NCBI GenBank assembly: GCA_015523685.1
Contig: WAJW01000160.1
Coordinates: forward strand, 1 to 6,228
Direction: 5' to 3'
Source of the DNA: Archaeoglobaceae archaeon
GTDB taxonomy: Archaea; Halobacteriota; Archaeoglobi; Archaeoglobales; JdFR-42
Length of the DNA: 6,228 bases
Numbering within the stretch: position 1 is the stretch's first letter; the number at the start of each line of letters is the position of its first letter. The position numbers were made by a program, and so were the translations under genes. Positions 1 through 4,839 of the stretch are shown piece after piece. The notes beneath the pieces were generated by a model that saw only the letters and a program-made list of their open reading frames with translations, did not search any database and had not been told where the DNA came from.

Positions 1-659
1 TGATTGAGGAGCTTCCACCTTTAAAGGAGGTTGAGAGAGAACTGGTGGATGTTGAAAGGGAAATTGAGGAAATGGGTGATGTTAACCTGAAAGCGATTCA
101 GGAGTACCATGAGGTCTCGAAACGCAGAGATGAACTTGTGGAGAAGAGAGATGTTCTTTCCGGGGAAAGAGATGGGATCCTGGAGCGGATCGAAAGGTAT
201 GAAAGCAGAAAAAAAGAGGTGTTCTATGAAACTTTCAATGCCATAAATGCAAATTTCAAGGAGATTTTTGCAAAGCTATCTGATGGCACGGGTGAGCTCA
301 TTCTCGAAAATCCGGACAATCCATTCGAAAGCGGTCTTTACATAAATGTTAAACCATATGGAAAGCCCGTTCAGAGACTCGAGTCAATGTCTGGCGGAGA
401 GAAGAGTCTCGTTGCCATATCACTCATCTTTGCAATTCAGAGGTACAAGCCCGCTCCTTTCTACGTCTTTGATGAGATAGACATGTTTCTTGATGGAGTA
501 AACGTCGACAGGGTTGCGAAACTCATAAGAGAAAACTCAAGGAATGCCCAGTTCATCGTTGTCTCCCTAAGAAAACCGATGATCGAGAAGGCAGACAGCA
601 TCATCGGAGTGACAATGAGAGACAACAGTACGATTGTAACGGGAGTGAGGATGAATTGA
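1..659 (+). CDS. smc: Chromosome segregation protein SMC, C-terminal part (5' partial)
   Basis: This is the C-terminal ATPase lobe of an SMC condensin subunit, which with ScpA and ScpB organises and segregates the chromosome. The frame is open from base 3, so the Walker A lobe, hinge and most of the coiled coil lie off the left edge. The first 70 or so codons are a Glu/Lys/Arg-rich end of coiled coil. The ABC signature reads LESMSGGEKSL (about 378-410), and Walker B with the D-loop reads YVFDEID followed by FLDGVN (about 459-500). At the switch position the sequence is VVSLRKP, where many ABC ATPases have His; from memory this is normal for archaeal SMC. The gene ends MRMN-type with TGA at 657-659, overlapping the scpA start by 4 nt. 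An internal GTG at 45 is not a believable start because the coding sequence clearly continues upstream. Identification is very secure. Confidence 0.96.
   Translation, partial: IEELPPLKEVERELVDVEREIEEMGDVNLKAIQEYHEVSKRRDELVEKRDVLSGERDGILERIERYESRKKEVFYETFNAINANFKEIFAKLSDGTGELILENPDNPFESGLYINVKPYGKPVQRLESMSGGEKSLVAISLIFAIQRYKPAPFYVFDEIDMFLDGVNVDRVAKLIRENSRNAQFIVVSLRKPMIEKADSIIGVTMRDNSTIVTGVRMN
642..650 (+). promoter_or_regulatory. Ribosome binding site for scpA
   Basis: GGAGTGAGG lies inside the last smc codons, with its final GAGG 5 nt before the TTG at 656. It decides the use of a TTG start in the 4-nt smc/scpA overlap, and suggests coupled translation. Confidence 0.6.
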
Positions 660-1351
660 TAGCCGAGATAGAAGATCCCGTTGAGATACTGGTTGGAATG
701 GCGAAAAAGGGGGAGATAGACCCCTGGAATATTGATGTAGTCGATGTTACCGATAAATTTCTGAAAAAGCTTGAAGAAATGAAGAAACTGGATTTAAGAA
801 TATCCGGGAGGGTTCTGCTTTACGCTTCAATGCTCGTAAGGTTAAAATCTGAAGTCCTCGTGGAGGATGAAAATGATGAGGATGATTTTGAGGAATTCTT
901 CCATTTTACGGATGAACCTGAACTGGAAATCACGGAAGAAGTGGAGGAACTTCCTCCGCCCTCATGCAGTAGAAAGATAAAAAGGCATACAACTCTTGAC
1001 GAGCTTGTAAAAGAGCTGAAAAGGGCTGAAATTGTAGAGAAGAGGAGGAGAGAGAGAAGGAAGTTGAAAGACAGGCAGAGATCTAAAGAATTCAGAAGGA
1101 CGATGCACATACCGCATGAGGAGTTCATAGAGGAGACGATGTACAGGGTTGAGAGAAAGCTGTTAAGTCTGATGAACGGTAGGGAGTACATCACCTTCTC
1201 ACAGCTGTTGAGGGGCAATGGTGCCGATCCCGTTTCAATCTACATTTCTCTTCTCTATCTGGCCTTCAGAAAGAAGATCTCTCTCAGGCAGGAAAGAATG
1301 TACGGTGAGCTTGAGATATGGTGGAGTGGAAATGGAAGAGCTGGCGATTGA
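656..1351 (+). CDS. scpA: Segregation and condensation protein A (kleisin ScpA)
   Basis: ScpA is the kleisin that bridges the SMC heads and recruits ScpB. The 231-residue protein begins with the family's typical N-terminal block (EDPVEILVGMAKKGEIDPW, then DVVDVTDKFL, residues 6-36). The RISGRVLLYASMLVRLKSEVL helix region (48-68) follows, and this N-domain is known to bind the SMC neck. Residues about 69-100 form a very acidic, probably flexible linker, followed by a basic stretch (about 125-150). The C-terminus (about 160-225, FIEETMYRVERKLLSLM to GELEIWW) fits the winged-helix domain that binds the SMC head. TTG at 656 is chosen as start because it gives a complete N-domain, lies 5 nt after GAGG at 647-650, and overlaps the smc stop. 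The 3' end overlaps scpB by 20 nt. Length and domain order are normal. Confidence 0.93.
   Translation: MIAEIEDPVEILVGMAKKGEIDPWNIDVVDVTDKFLKKLEEMKKLDLRISGRVLLYASMLVRLKSEVLVEDENDEDDFEEFFHFTDEPELEITEEVEELPPPSCSRKIKRHTTLDELVKELKRAEIVEKRRRERRKLKDRQRSKEFRRTMHIPHEEFIEETMYRVERKLLSLMNGREYITFSQLLRGNGADPVSIYISLLYLAFRKKISLRQERMYGELEIWWSGNGRAGD
1320..1326 (+). promoter_or_regulatory. Ribosome binding site for scpB
   Basis: GGTGGAG, 5 nt before the ATG at 1332 and within the 3' end of scpA. It supports that ATG over the upstream in-frame GTG at 1218. Confidence 0.6.
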
Positions 1352-1823
1352 AGCCATTCTGTTCTCCGCGGATAAACCAATTTCCATAGAGGAAATGGGA
1401 AGAATTTCCGGCATAGAAAAAGCGAGGGTTGGTGAGATTGTAAAGAACCTGATGAATGAGTACCGTGCGAGAAAGACCGCCCTTGAGATCATACAGCTCG
1501 GGAATGGTTATGTAATGAGGGTCAGGCCTGCATTTTCAAAGTATATTGAACGTCTTGCTGAAAGGGATCTCGACAGAGGAACCCTCAGAACTCTTGCGGT
1601 GATAGCCTATCATCAGCCCATAAAAATGTCAGATCTGGCCAGAAAAAGGGGGAACAAGGCATATGGACATGTTAAAAGGCTTGAGGAACTCGGTCTTGTT
1701 GATGCGGAAAAATCGGGGAGGACGAGAATACTGAGGACAACGAAGACATTCTGTGAGTATTTCGGAATTGAGGAATCGGATCCGGAAGGAATTAAAAACA
1801 GGTTGAAGGAGTTAATAAGGTAG
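1332..1823 (+). CDS. scpB: Segregation and condensation protein B (ScpB)
   Basis: ScpB is the winged-helix partner that dimerises and binds the ScpA linker in the SMC-ScpAB condensin. The 163-residue protein starts MEELAIEAILFSADKPIS, the hallmark N-terminus of the family. A first winged helix covers about 1-75 (SIEEMGRISGIEKARVGEIV, then LEIIQLGNGYVMRVRP). A second covers about 85-155 and carries the diagnostic TLRTLAVIAYHQPI followed by KMSDLARKRGNKAYGHVKRLEELGLV in shortened form. The frame is open back to a GTG at 1218, but the ATG at 1332 is chosen because it gives the family N-terminus and has GGTGGAG just upstream. The start lies inside scpA. The TAG stop at 1821-1823 touches the probable ribosome binding site of the methyltransferase gene. 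The C-terminus lacks the long tail of some bacterial ScpB proteins. Confidence 0.93.
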   Translation: MEELAIEAILFSADKPISIEEMGRISGIEKARVGEIVKNLMNEYRARKTALEIIQLGNGYVMRVRPAFSKYIERLAERDLDRGTLRTLAVIAYHQPIKMSDLARKRGNKAYGHVKRLEELGLVDAEKSGRTRILRTTKTFCEYFGIEESDPEGIKNRLKELIR

Positions 1824-1831
1824 GTGTTAGG

Positions 1832-1942
1832 GTCAGCAGAGAACTGAGAATTAAGAGGAGCATTCGGAAAAATTTTACAGAATCTGAGCCGTATTATGAG
1901 CAATTCGAATCAAAATACAACTTTTTTAAAAGCCTTGCTCTG
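1832..1942 (+). other. Probable in-frame N-terminal coding extension of the methyltransferase, no canonical start codon
   Basis: In the methyltransferase frame, the last stop before the ATG at 1943 is TAA at 1793-1795. From 1796 the frame is open but contains no ATG, GTG or TTG. The translation from 1832 starts VSRELRIKRSIRKNF and continues into EPYYEQFESKYNFF, which looks like the amphipathic N-terminal helices that precede motif I in BioC-like methyltransferases (resemblance judged by eye). AGGTG at 1822-1826 lies 5 nt before the GTC at 1832, an ideal ribosome binding site distance. Possible explanations are a rare non-AUG start (GTC, or ATT at 1850 or 1862), a point change or sequencing error in a GTG start, or loss of the start with internal initiation. 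Confidence 0.6.
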
Positions 1943-2557
1943 ATGACAGCCGAATTAATAAAACCATCCGGCATGATTCTCGATGTGGGGTGTGGAAGTG
2001 GTATATCATCGCGGGCATACATGAATTACGGAAGAGTTACAGGAGTTGACATCTCAGAAGGAATGGTTAAAAGAGCTCATGAGCGCGGAGTAACAACAGT
2101 TATTGCAGATGCTGAAGACCTTCCTTTCAGGAATGGCTCCTTTGATTACGTGATATTTTCTGCATCCATATTTCTTCTCCCACATCCTGAAATTGCCATG
2201 AGAGAAGCCATGAGAGTTATTTCAGAGAACGGATGCGTGGGTGGAAACTATCCCGTGGGTTTTTTTGATGGAGAGATCGACTTGATAAAGAAGTCAGGTC
2301 TGACTCACAGACTGGTATCTGAGAGGGAAAAGATAGAGGAGATCGTTAAGAAAGTGGGCGGTGATATCAAAAAAGTCCGTTTCACCGTCCCTCCAGAGTT
2401 CATTATCGACTTTTACAGTATTCCATCAATGGGCAAGGCGATCCTGAGGGATATTGAGCCGGGAAAGAGGATGATTACCATCAGGAAAATATTCTCATCC
2501 CCAAAAATCCCAGAAAAACTGGATTATCTATGGGAAGTTTTTAAAATTGATTGTTAA
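1943..2557 (+). CDS. Class I SAM-dependent methyltransferase (Methyltransf_11 type), N-terminus probably longer
   Basis: A Rossmann-fold methyltransferase using S-adenosylmethionine; the substrate cannot be told. Counting from the ATG, motif I is ILDVGCGSG (residues 12-20) and the ribose-binding acidic residue is D36 in VTGVDIS. The adenine-side motif is ADAEDLPF (55-62), followed by FDYVIFSAS (motif IV, 67-75) and the MREAMRVI helix. The C-terminal third is a variable lid that gives no substrate clue. Motif I comes unusually early, and the helices that normally precede it are encoded in frame upstream, so the ATG at 1943, which has no ribosome binding site, is probably not the true start. 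An in-frame start at 1832 would give 241 residues. The gene directly follows smc-scpA-scpB on the same strand and is probably co-transcribed. The family call is secure; the start and function are not. Confidence 0.85.
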   Translation: MTAELIKPSGMILDVGCGSGISSRAYMNYGRVTGVDISEGMVKRAHERGVTTVIADAEDLPFRNGSFDYVIFSASIFLLPHPEIAMREAMRVISENGCVGGNYPVGFFDGEIDLIKKSGLTHRLVSEREKIEEIVKKVGGDIKKVRFTVPPEFIIDFYSIPSMGKAILRDIEPGKRMITIRKIFSSPKIPEKLDYLWEVFKIDC

Positions 2558-2673
2558 TCCATTCTATTCGTTCATATTCTTAAAAAGAAAGGTCCATTTT
2601 TAAACTGAAACATCAGGATTTTCGAGGTAACATGGATATTCCAAAAAAATGTTATCTCAATAAATCATCAATA
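2558..2673. terminator. Convergent intergenic region with T-tracts and hairpin (likely bidirectional termination)
   Basis: This 116-bp gap separates the stops of the methyltransferase (+) and the regulator (-). For + transcripts there is a T5 run at 2597-2601. For - transcripts there is a T7 run (A7 at 2643-2649 on the + strand). GAGGTAACAT (2624-2633) and ATGTTATCTC (2649-2658) can pair over 10 positions with one G-T wobble around a 15-nt loop. Archaeal termination depends mainly on oligo-T tracts, so the runs are the stronger evidence and the hairpin is secondary. No gene was seen here. Confidence 0.5.
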
Positions 2674-3441
2674 TCACTTTTCTGATTTTATCTCAAACTC
2701 ACAGTAAGGATATCCGGTTCCCCAGCATTTCACCTCTTTGACAGAATATTTCTTCCCCGTGAGTTTTTCAAGGATTCCCGCTATTATGCCCTCATCAAGG
2801 GGGCATAAAGGCCTTCCAACATTGGGGAAATTGGCACACTGATAGCATTCTTTAACCCTCGCAACTGCAGAATCCGGTTCAACCCTCAGGATTTCCATCT
2901 CTCCGAGGGAGAGGTCCTTCCAGACCACCGATATATTTTCGAGAATTTCTCCGAGATCACTCCCTTCCACCTTTTCATAGAGCACTTCCGAGCCTATCCT
3001 GTATCCCTCTCTGTACATCATATCGATCATCTGTTCTCCACCTGAGAGGAGCATCGCTTTCAACAATCTCAGAAAAGCGACGTTTATGCCGTCGCCTATC
3101 GTTCTTATCCGGCCCCTTTCGATGGCCTGTCTGATCTCATGGAGGATCTCATCTCTCATGTTCTCAGGGATTTCATTATCCAGCCATTTCCTGATTTTAT
3201 CGGAAAGCCTGTAGAACTTTCTGGGTATCCCTCTCGATGTCTCCTCGATTCTTGATACCTCAACTGCTCCAGCTCTTTCGAGCATCTTCAGATGATGTGT
3301 AATTGTGGACTTTGATAAATTGAGGGAAGATGCAATTTCAGAGTTTGTCATCTCTCTGGAATGTAGAAGGGTGATTATCTTCATTCTTGTTTCTTCTGAA
3401 ATAACCTTCAGAAGTTCCGGATCAGATGGAGCTCTGAACAT
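2674..3441 (-). CDS. ArsR-type HTH / V4R-domain transcriptional regulator, MsvR-like
   Basis: A 255-residue two-domain regulator. Residues about 8-75 form an ArsR-type winged helix: LLKVISEETRMKIITLL, then the recognition part NSEIASSLNLSKSTITHHLK (33-52), then the wing ending in RKFYRLS. The middle (about 85-130) is helical. The C-terminal half (about 135-252) matches the V4R (4-vinyl reductase) fold, with five Cys at 199, 202, 213, 239 and 247, in CYQC, PLCPLDEG and KCWGTGYPYC. In methanogen MsvR regulators the same architecture is known to sense redox through V4R cysteines. That role is inferred here, and metal or ligand binding by the Cys cluster is an alternative. The gene lies 19 nt after the rubrerythrin-like gene, presumably co-transcribed, and has no ribosome binding site before its ATG. 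The start is chosen because the HTH begins immediately after it. Confidence 0.85.
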   Translation of the reverse strand: MFRAPSDPELLKVISEETRMKIITLLHSREMTNSEIASSLNLSKSTITHHLKMLERAGAVEVSRIEETSRGIPRKFYRLSDKIRKWLDNEIPENMRDEILHEIRQAIERGRIRTIGDGINVAFLRLLKAMLLSGGEQMIDMMYREGYRIGSEVLYEKVEGSDLGEILENISVVWKDLSLGEMEILRVEPDSAVARVKECYQCANFPNVGRPLCPLDEGIIAGILEKLTGKKYSVKEVKCWGTGYPYCEFEIKSEK

Positions 3442-3455
3442 AAAAAAAGAAAAAA
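3442..3455 (-). terminator. T6-C-T7 tract between the rubrerythrin-like gene and the regulator
   Basis: Read on the - strand, the 19-nt gap is ACATC, then six T, one C and seven T, directly followed by the regulator ATG. Oligo-T tracts of this length are efficient intrinsic terminators for archaeal RNA polymerase, so many transcripts of the upstream gene may end here. The tract also leaves no room for a ribosome binding site. Termination is inferred from sequence alone. Confidence 0.5.
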
Positions 3456-3460
3456 GATGT

Positions 3461-3883
3461 TTAGCTGAAATACCTGTCCAGCAGACCTTTCAGAGCTCTC
3501 GCATGTCTTGCTTCATCTCTTGAGGATTCATCGAAGAAATCATGTGCTTCGTCAACACCCTCCTCCTTTGCCTTCACAGCCGATTCCCTCTTACCTTTAT
3601 TGGCACCCTGTTCTCCTCTCAGCATTTTCTCTATGTTCTCCTTTGTGCTTTCGGAAATCATTCCGTTCAGCTCCGCAAACCTTGCAGCATGCCATGCTTC
3701 ATCCCACGCAATCTTTTCCAGGGCGAGGGCAATCTCCGGATATCCCTCTCTGAGAGCCTGCTTTGCCATTGCCAGATAGAGGCCCACTTCCGATGTTTCT
3801 CCCATAAAGTTCTGCTTTACATCCTCTTCAACAGGCGTTCCCTTCGCAACACCAATTTTGCTTTCATATGTCAGTTCCACCAT
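3461..3883 (-). CDS. Rubrerythrin-like ferritin-family diiron protein without rubredoxin domain
   Basis: A 140-residue four-helix-bundle protein of the rubrerythrin/ferritin-like family, whose members typically reduce peroxide or handle oxygen at a diiron site in the cytoplasm. Two repeated helix pairs each end in an ExxH motif: DEAWH (E62, H65) and DEARH (E124, H127). Glutamates E29 and E91 each lie 33 residues before an ExxH glutamate, the spacing I recall for rubrerythrin helix A/C ligands, so the iron-binding set looks complete. There is no cysteine at all, so the rubredoxin domain of classical rubrerythrin is absent. The ATG at 3883 is preferred because GGTGAT lies 3 nt upstream. An in-frame ATG at 3910 would add nine residues, but it has no such site and probably lies upstream of the transcription start. 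It leads an operon with the V4R regulator. The precise substrate is unknown. Confidence 0.87.
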   Translation of the reverse strand: MVELTYESKIGVAKGTPVEEDVKQNFMGETSEVGLYLAMAKQALREGYPEIALALEKIAWDEAWHAARFAELNGMISESTKENIEKMLRGEQGANKGKRESAVKAKEEGVDEAHDFFDESSRDEARHARALKGLLDRYFS

Positions 3884-3886
3884 ACT

Positions 3887-3892
3887 ATCACC
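3887..3892 (-). promoter_or_regulatory. Ribosome binding site of the rubrerythrin-like gene
   Basis: On the - strand GGTGAT, 3 nt before the ATG at 3883, matches part of the archaeal consensus GGAGGTGAT. It decides this start over the in-frame ATG at 3910. Confidence 0.65.
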
Positions 3893-3912
3893 GGTATATT
3901 GTAATGTCATAA

Positions 3913-3949
3913 GTTAGATATATATCTAACGGTTCGATGTCTATCTAAC
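3913..3949 (-). promoter_or_regulatory. TATA box inside an 18-bp palindromic operator, with a third half-site
   Basis: GTTAGATATATATCTAAC at 3913-3930 is a perfect 18-bp inverted repeat. Its centre, ATATATAT, would serve as a TATA box for the - strand. A start site about 25 nt downstream would fall near 3895 and leave a leader of about 12 nt before the ATG at 3883. A third half-site, GTTAGATA on the - strand (TATCTAAC at 3942-3949), lies as a direct repeat exactly 19 bp from the copy at 3923-3930. A protein bound here should compete with TBP. The natural candidate is the V4R regulator encoded in the same operon (inference). The arrangement is directly visible; the binding protein is not proven. 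Confidence 0.7.
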
Positions 3950-3960
3950 TAATTGAATGT

Positions 3961-4743
3961 TTAAATCAGTTCCCTGTAAGCCTCAACATTTCTGTCTCTG
4001 AGGGAATAATTCTTTTCCCTGAAGGATCTGACTGCTTCGATGTCGATATCGGCCCATACCAGCTCCTGGGCAAGCTCATCCTTAGCTTTTTTCAGTATAC
4101 CGTGGGGGGATGAAATGAGGCTCCTTCCTGCAGTCTCATCCCCGCAGGGTGAATTTCCCACCCCTCCGGCTTTGGCTATGAAGTAACCATTATCGAAGGA
4201 TCTGGTAAAATACAGGCATTCCTTATATCTTCGTGGAGGAAAATCACTGTTGCGGAAAGATACAACGGGGTTGAGAACCAGGTCAATCCCTTTGATACCG
4301 GCGACCCTGCATATTTCCGGGTAGAGTATATCAGCACATATGAGGGCTCCAATGTTTATACCGTCTATCGAGTAAACCTCGAGTCTGTTTCCAGGTCTTA
4401 TACCGTAATCTCGCTCAATCTGTGTTGGATGAAGTTTTTTCTGTTCACCCACAAGATGACCCCTGCGATAAATTTTCAGAATGTTGAATCTCTCTCCATT
4501 CTCATCTACCACCACGTTTCCTGCCACGATCGAGCTAAAAATCCTGCTCCATTTCCTGATAATTTTGAGTGTTTCGCGGGAATAAAGGATGAAATCAGGA
4601 GTTGGATACGAAAAGTATTCAGGAAGAAGAAAAAGGTTGATACCCTTCTCATACCCCTCCTCAAGAAGTTTTTCCGCACTGGAAATATTTTCCTCAAACT
4701 CTCCCCCCACAGAGGGCTGAACACAGGCAATCCTGAGTTTCAT
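3961..4743 (-). CDS. Carbon-nitrogen hydrolase (nitrilase superfamily amidase)
   Basis: A 260-residue, full-length member of the nitrilase/amidase superfamily, which hydrolyses non-peptide C-N bonds through a Glu-Lys-Cys triad. The N-terminus MKLRIACVQP is the typical first strand. The catalytic residues appear in order: E42 in FLLPEYF, K103 in EQKKLHPT, and C136 in ALICADILYPE. The C-terminal part has SFDNGYFIAKAGGVG and GRSLISSPHGIL, equivalent to the usual substrate-pocket and GxS segments. Specificity cannot be assigned; omega-amidase, carbamoylase and N-amidase types share these motifs. It is divergent from the DNA polymerase gene. It ends 50 nt before the operator of the rubrerythrin-like gene on the same strand, with no obvious T-run between, so some readthrough is possible. 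No ribosome binding site is seen before the ATG, consistent with a leaderless message. Confidence 0.88.
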   Translation of the reverse strand: MKLRIACVQPSVGGEFEENISSAEKLLEEGYEKGINLFLLPEYFSYPTPDFILYSRETLKIIRKWSRIFSSIVAGNVVVDENGERFNILKIYRRGHLVGEQKKLHPTQIERDYGIRPGNRLEVYSIDGINIGALICADILYPEICRVAGIKGIDLVLNPVVSFRNSDFPPRRYKECLYFTRSFDNGYFIAKAGGVGNSPCGDETAGRSLISSPHGILKKAKDELAQELVWADIDIEAVRSFREKNYSLRDRNVEAYRELI

Positions 4744-4764
4744 ACTTAATGGTTGGGCGTCCTG

Positions 4765-4772
4765 AAAAAATA
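4765..4772 (-). promoter_or_regulatory. Probable TATA box of the carbon-nitrogen hydrolase gene
   Basis: On the - strand AAAAAGTATTTTTT gives a TATTTTTT element centred about 26 nt before the ATG at 4743, with an A-rich BRE-like stretch before it. This spacing puts the transcription start at or next to the start codon, fitting a leaderless mRNA. The match is moderate. Confidence 0.4.
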
Positions 4773-4810
4773 CTTTTTGATGCTGATATTTTCAATGTTA
4801 TCAAAATACC

Positions 4811-4818
4811 TATATTTA
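4811..4818 (+). promoter_or_regulatory. Probable TATA box of the DNA polymerase D large-subunit gene
   Basis: TATATTTA preceded by AAAATACC (BRE-like) is centred about 26 nt before the ATG at 4840. The transcript would begin at or within a few bases of the start codon, and no ribosome binding site is present, so the message is probably leaderless. Confidence 0.5.
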
Positions 4819-4822
4819 CTGG

Positions 4823-4835
4823 ATGCATATTGCAT
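4823..4835 (+). repeat. Short palindrome between the TATA box and the start of the polymerase gene
   Basis: ATGCA-TAT-TGCAT, an inverted repeat of two perfect 5-bp arms with a 3-bp spacer. It lies downstream of the TATA box and up to the expected transcription start, where a bound repressor could block initiation. It is short enough to be chance. Confidence 0.35.
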
Positions 4836-4839
4836 ACCA

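Noticed and set aside
820..1218. A 132-codon open frame antisense to scpA.
   Set aside because: Its Ser-rich translation mirrors the acidic, Glu-rich ScpA linker on the other strand; it is a composition shadow.
1218..1331. A 38-residue N-terminal extension of ScpB from a GTG at 1218.
   Set aside because: It overlaps the ScpA winged-helix coding region, has no family similarity, and the ATG at 1332 has a good ribosome binding site and the expected N-terminus.
3542..3904. Open frames on the + strand opposite the rubrerythrin-like gene.
   Set aside because: The - strand carries a clear family with paired ExxH motifs and a good ribosome binding site; the + frames have no recognisable domain and fall inside that gene.
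3884..3910. A longer rubrerythrin-like protein starting at the ATG at 3910.
   Set aside because: The ATG would lie upstream of the transcription start predicted from the TATA box, whereas the ATG at 3883 has GGTGAT at close distance.
3913..3949. The repeated GTTAGATA units as a CRISPR or integration repeat.
   Set aside because: Only three 8-bp copies, one pair inverted over a TATA box; an operator explains them better, and no mobile-element genes are nearby.
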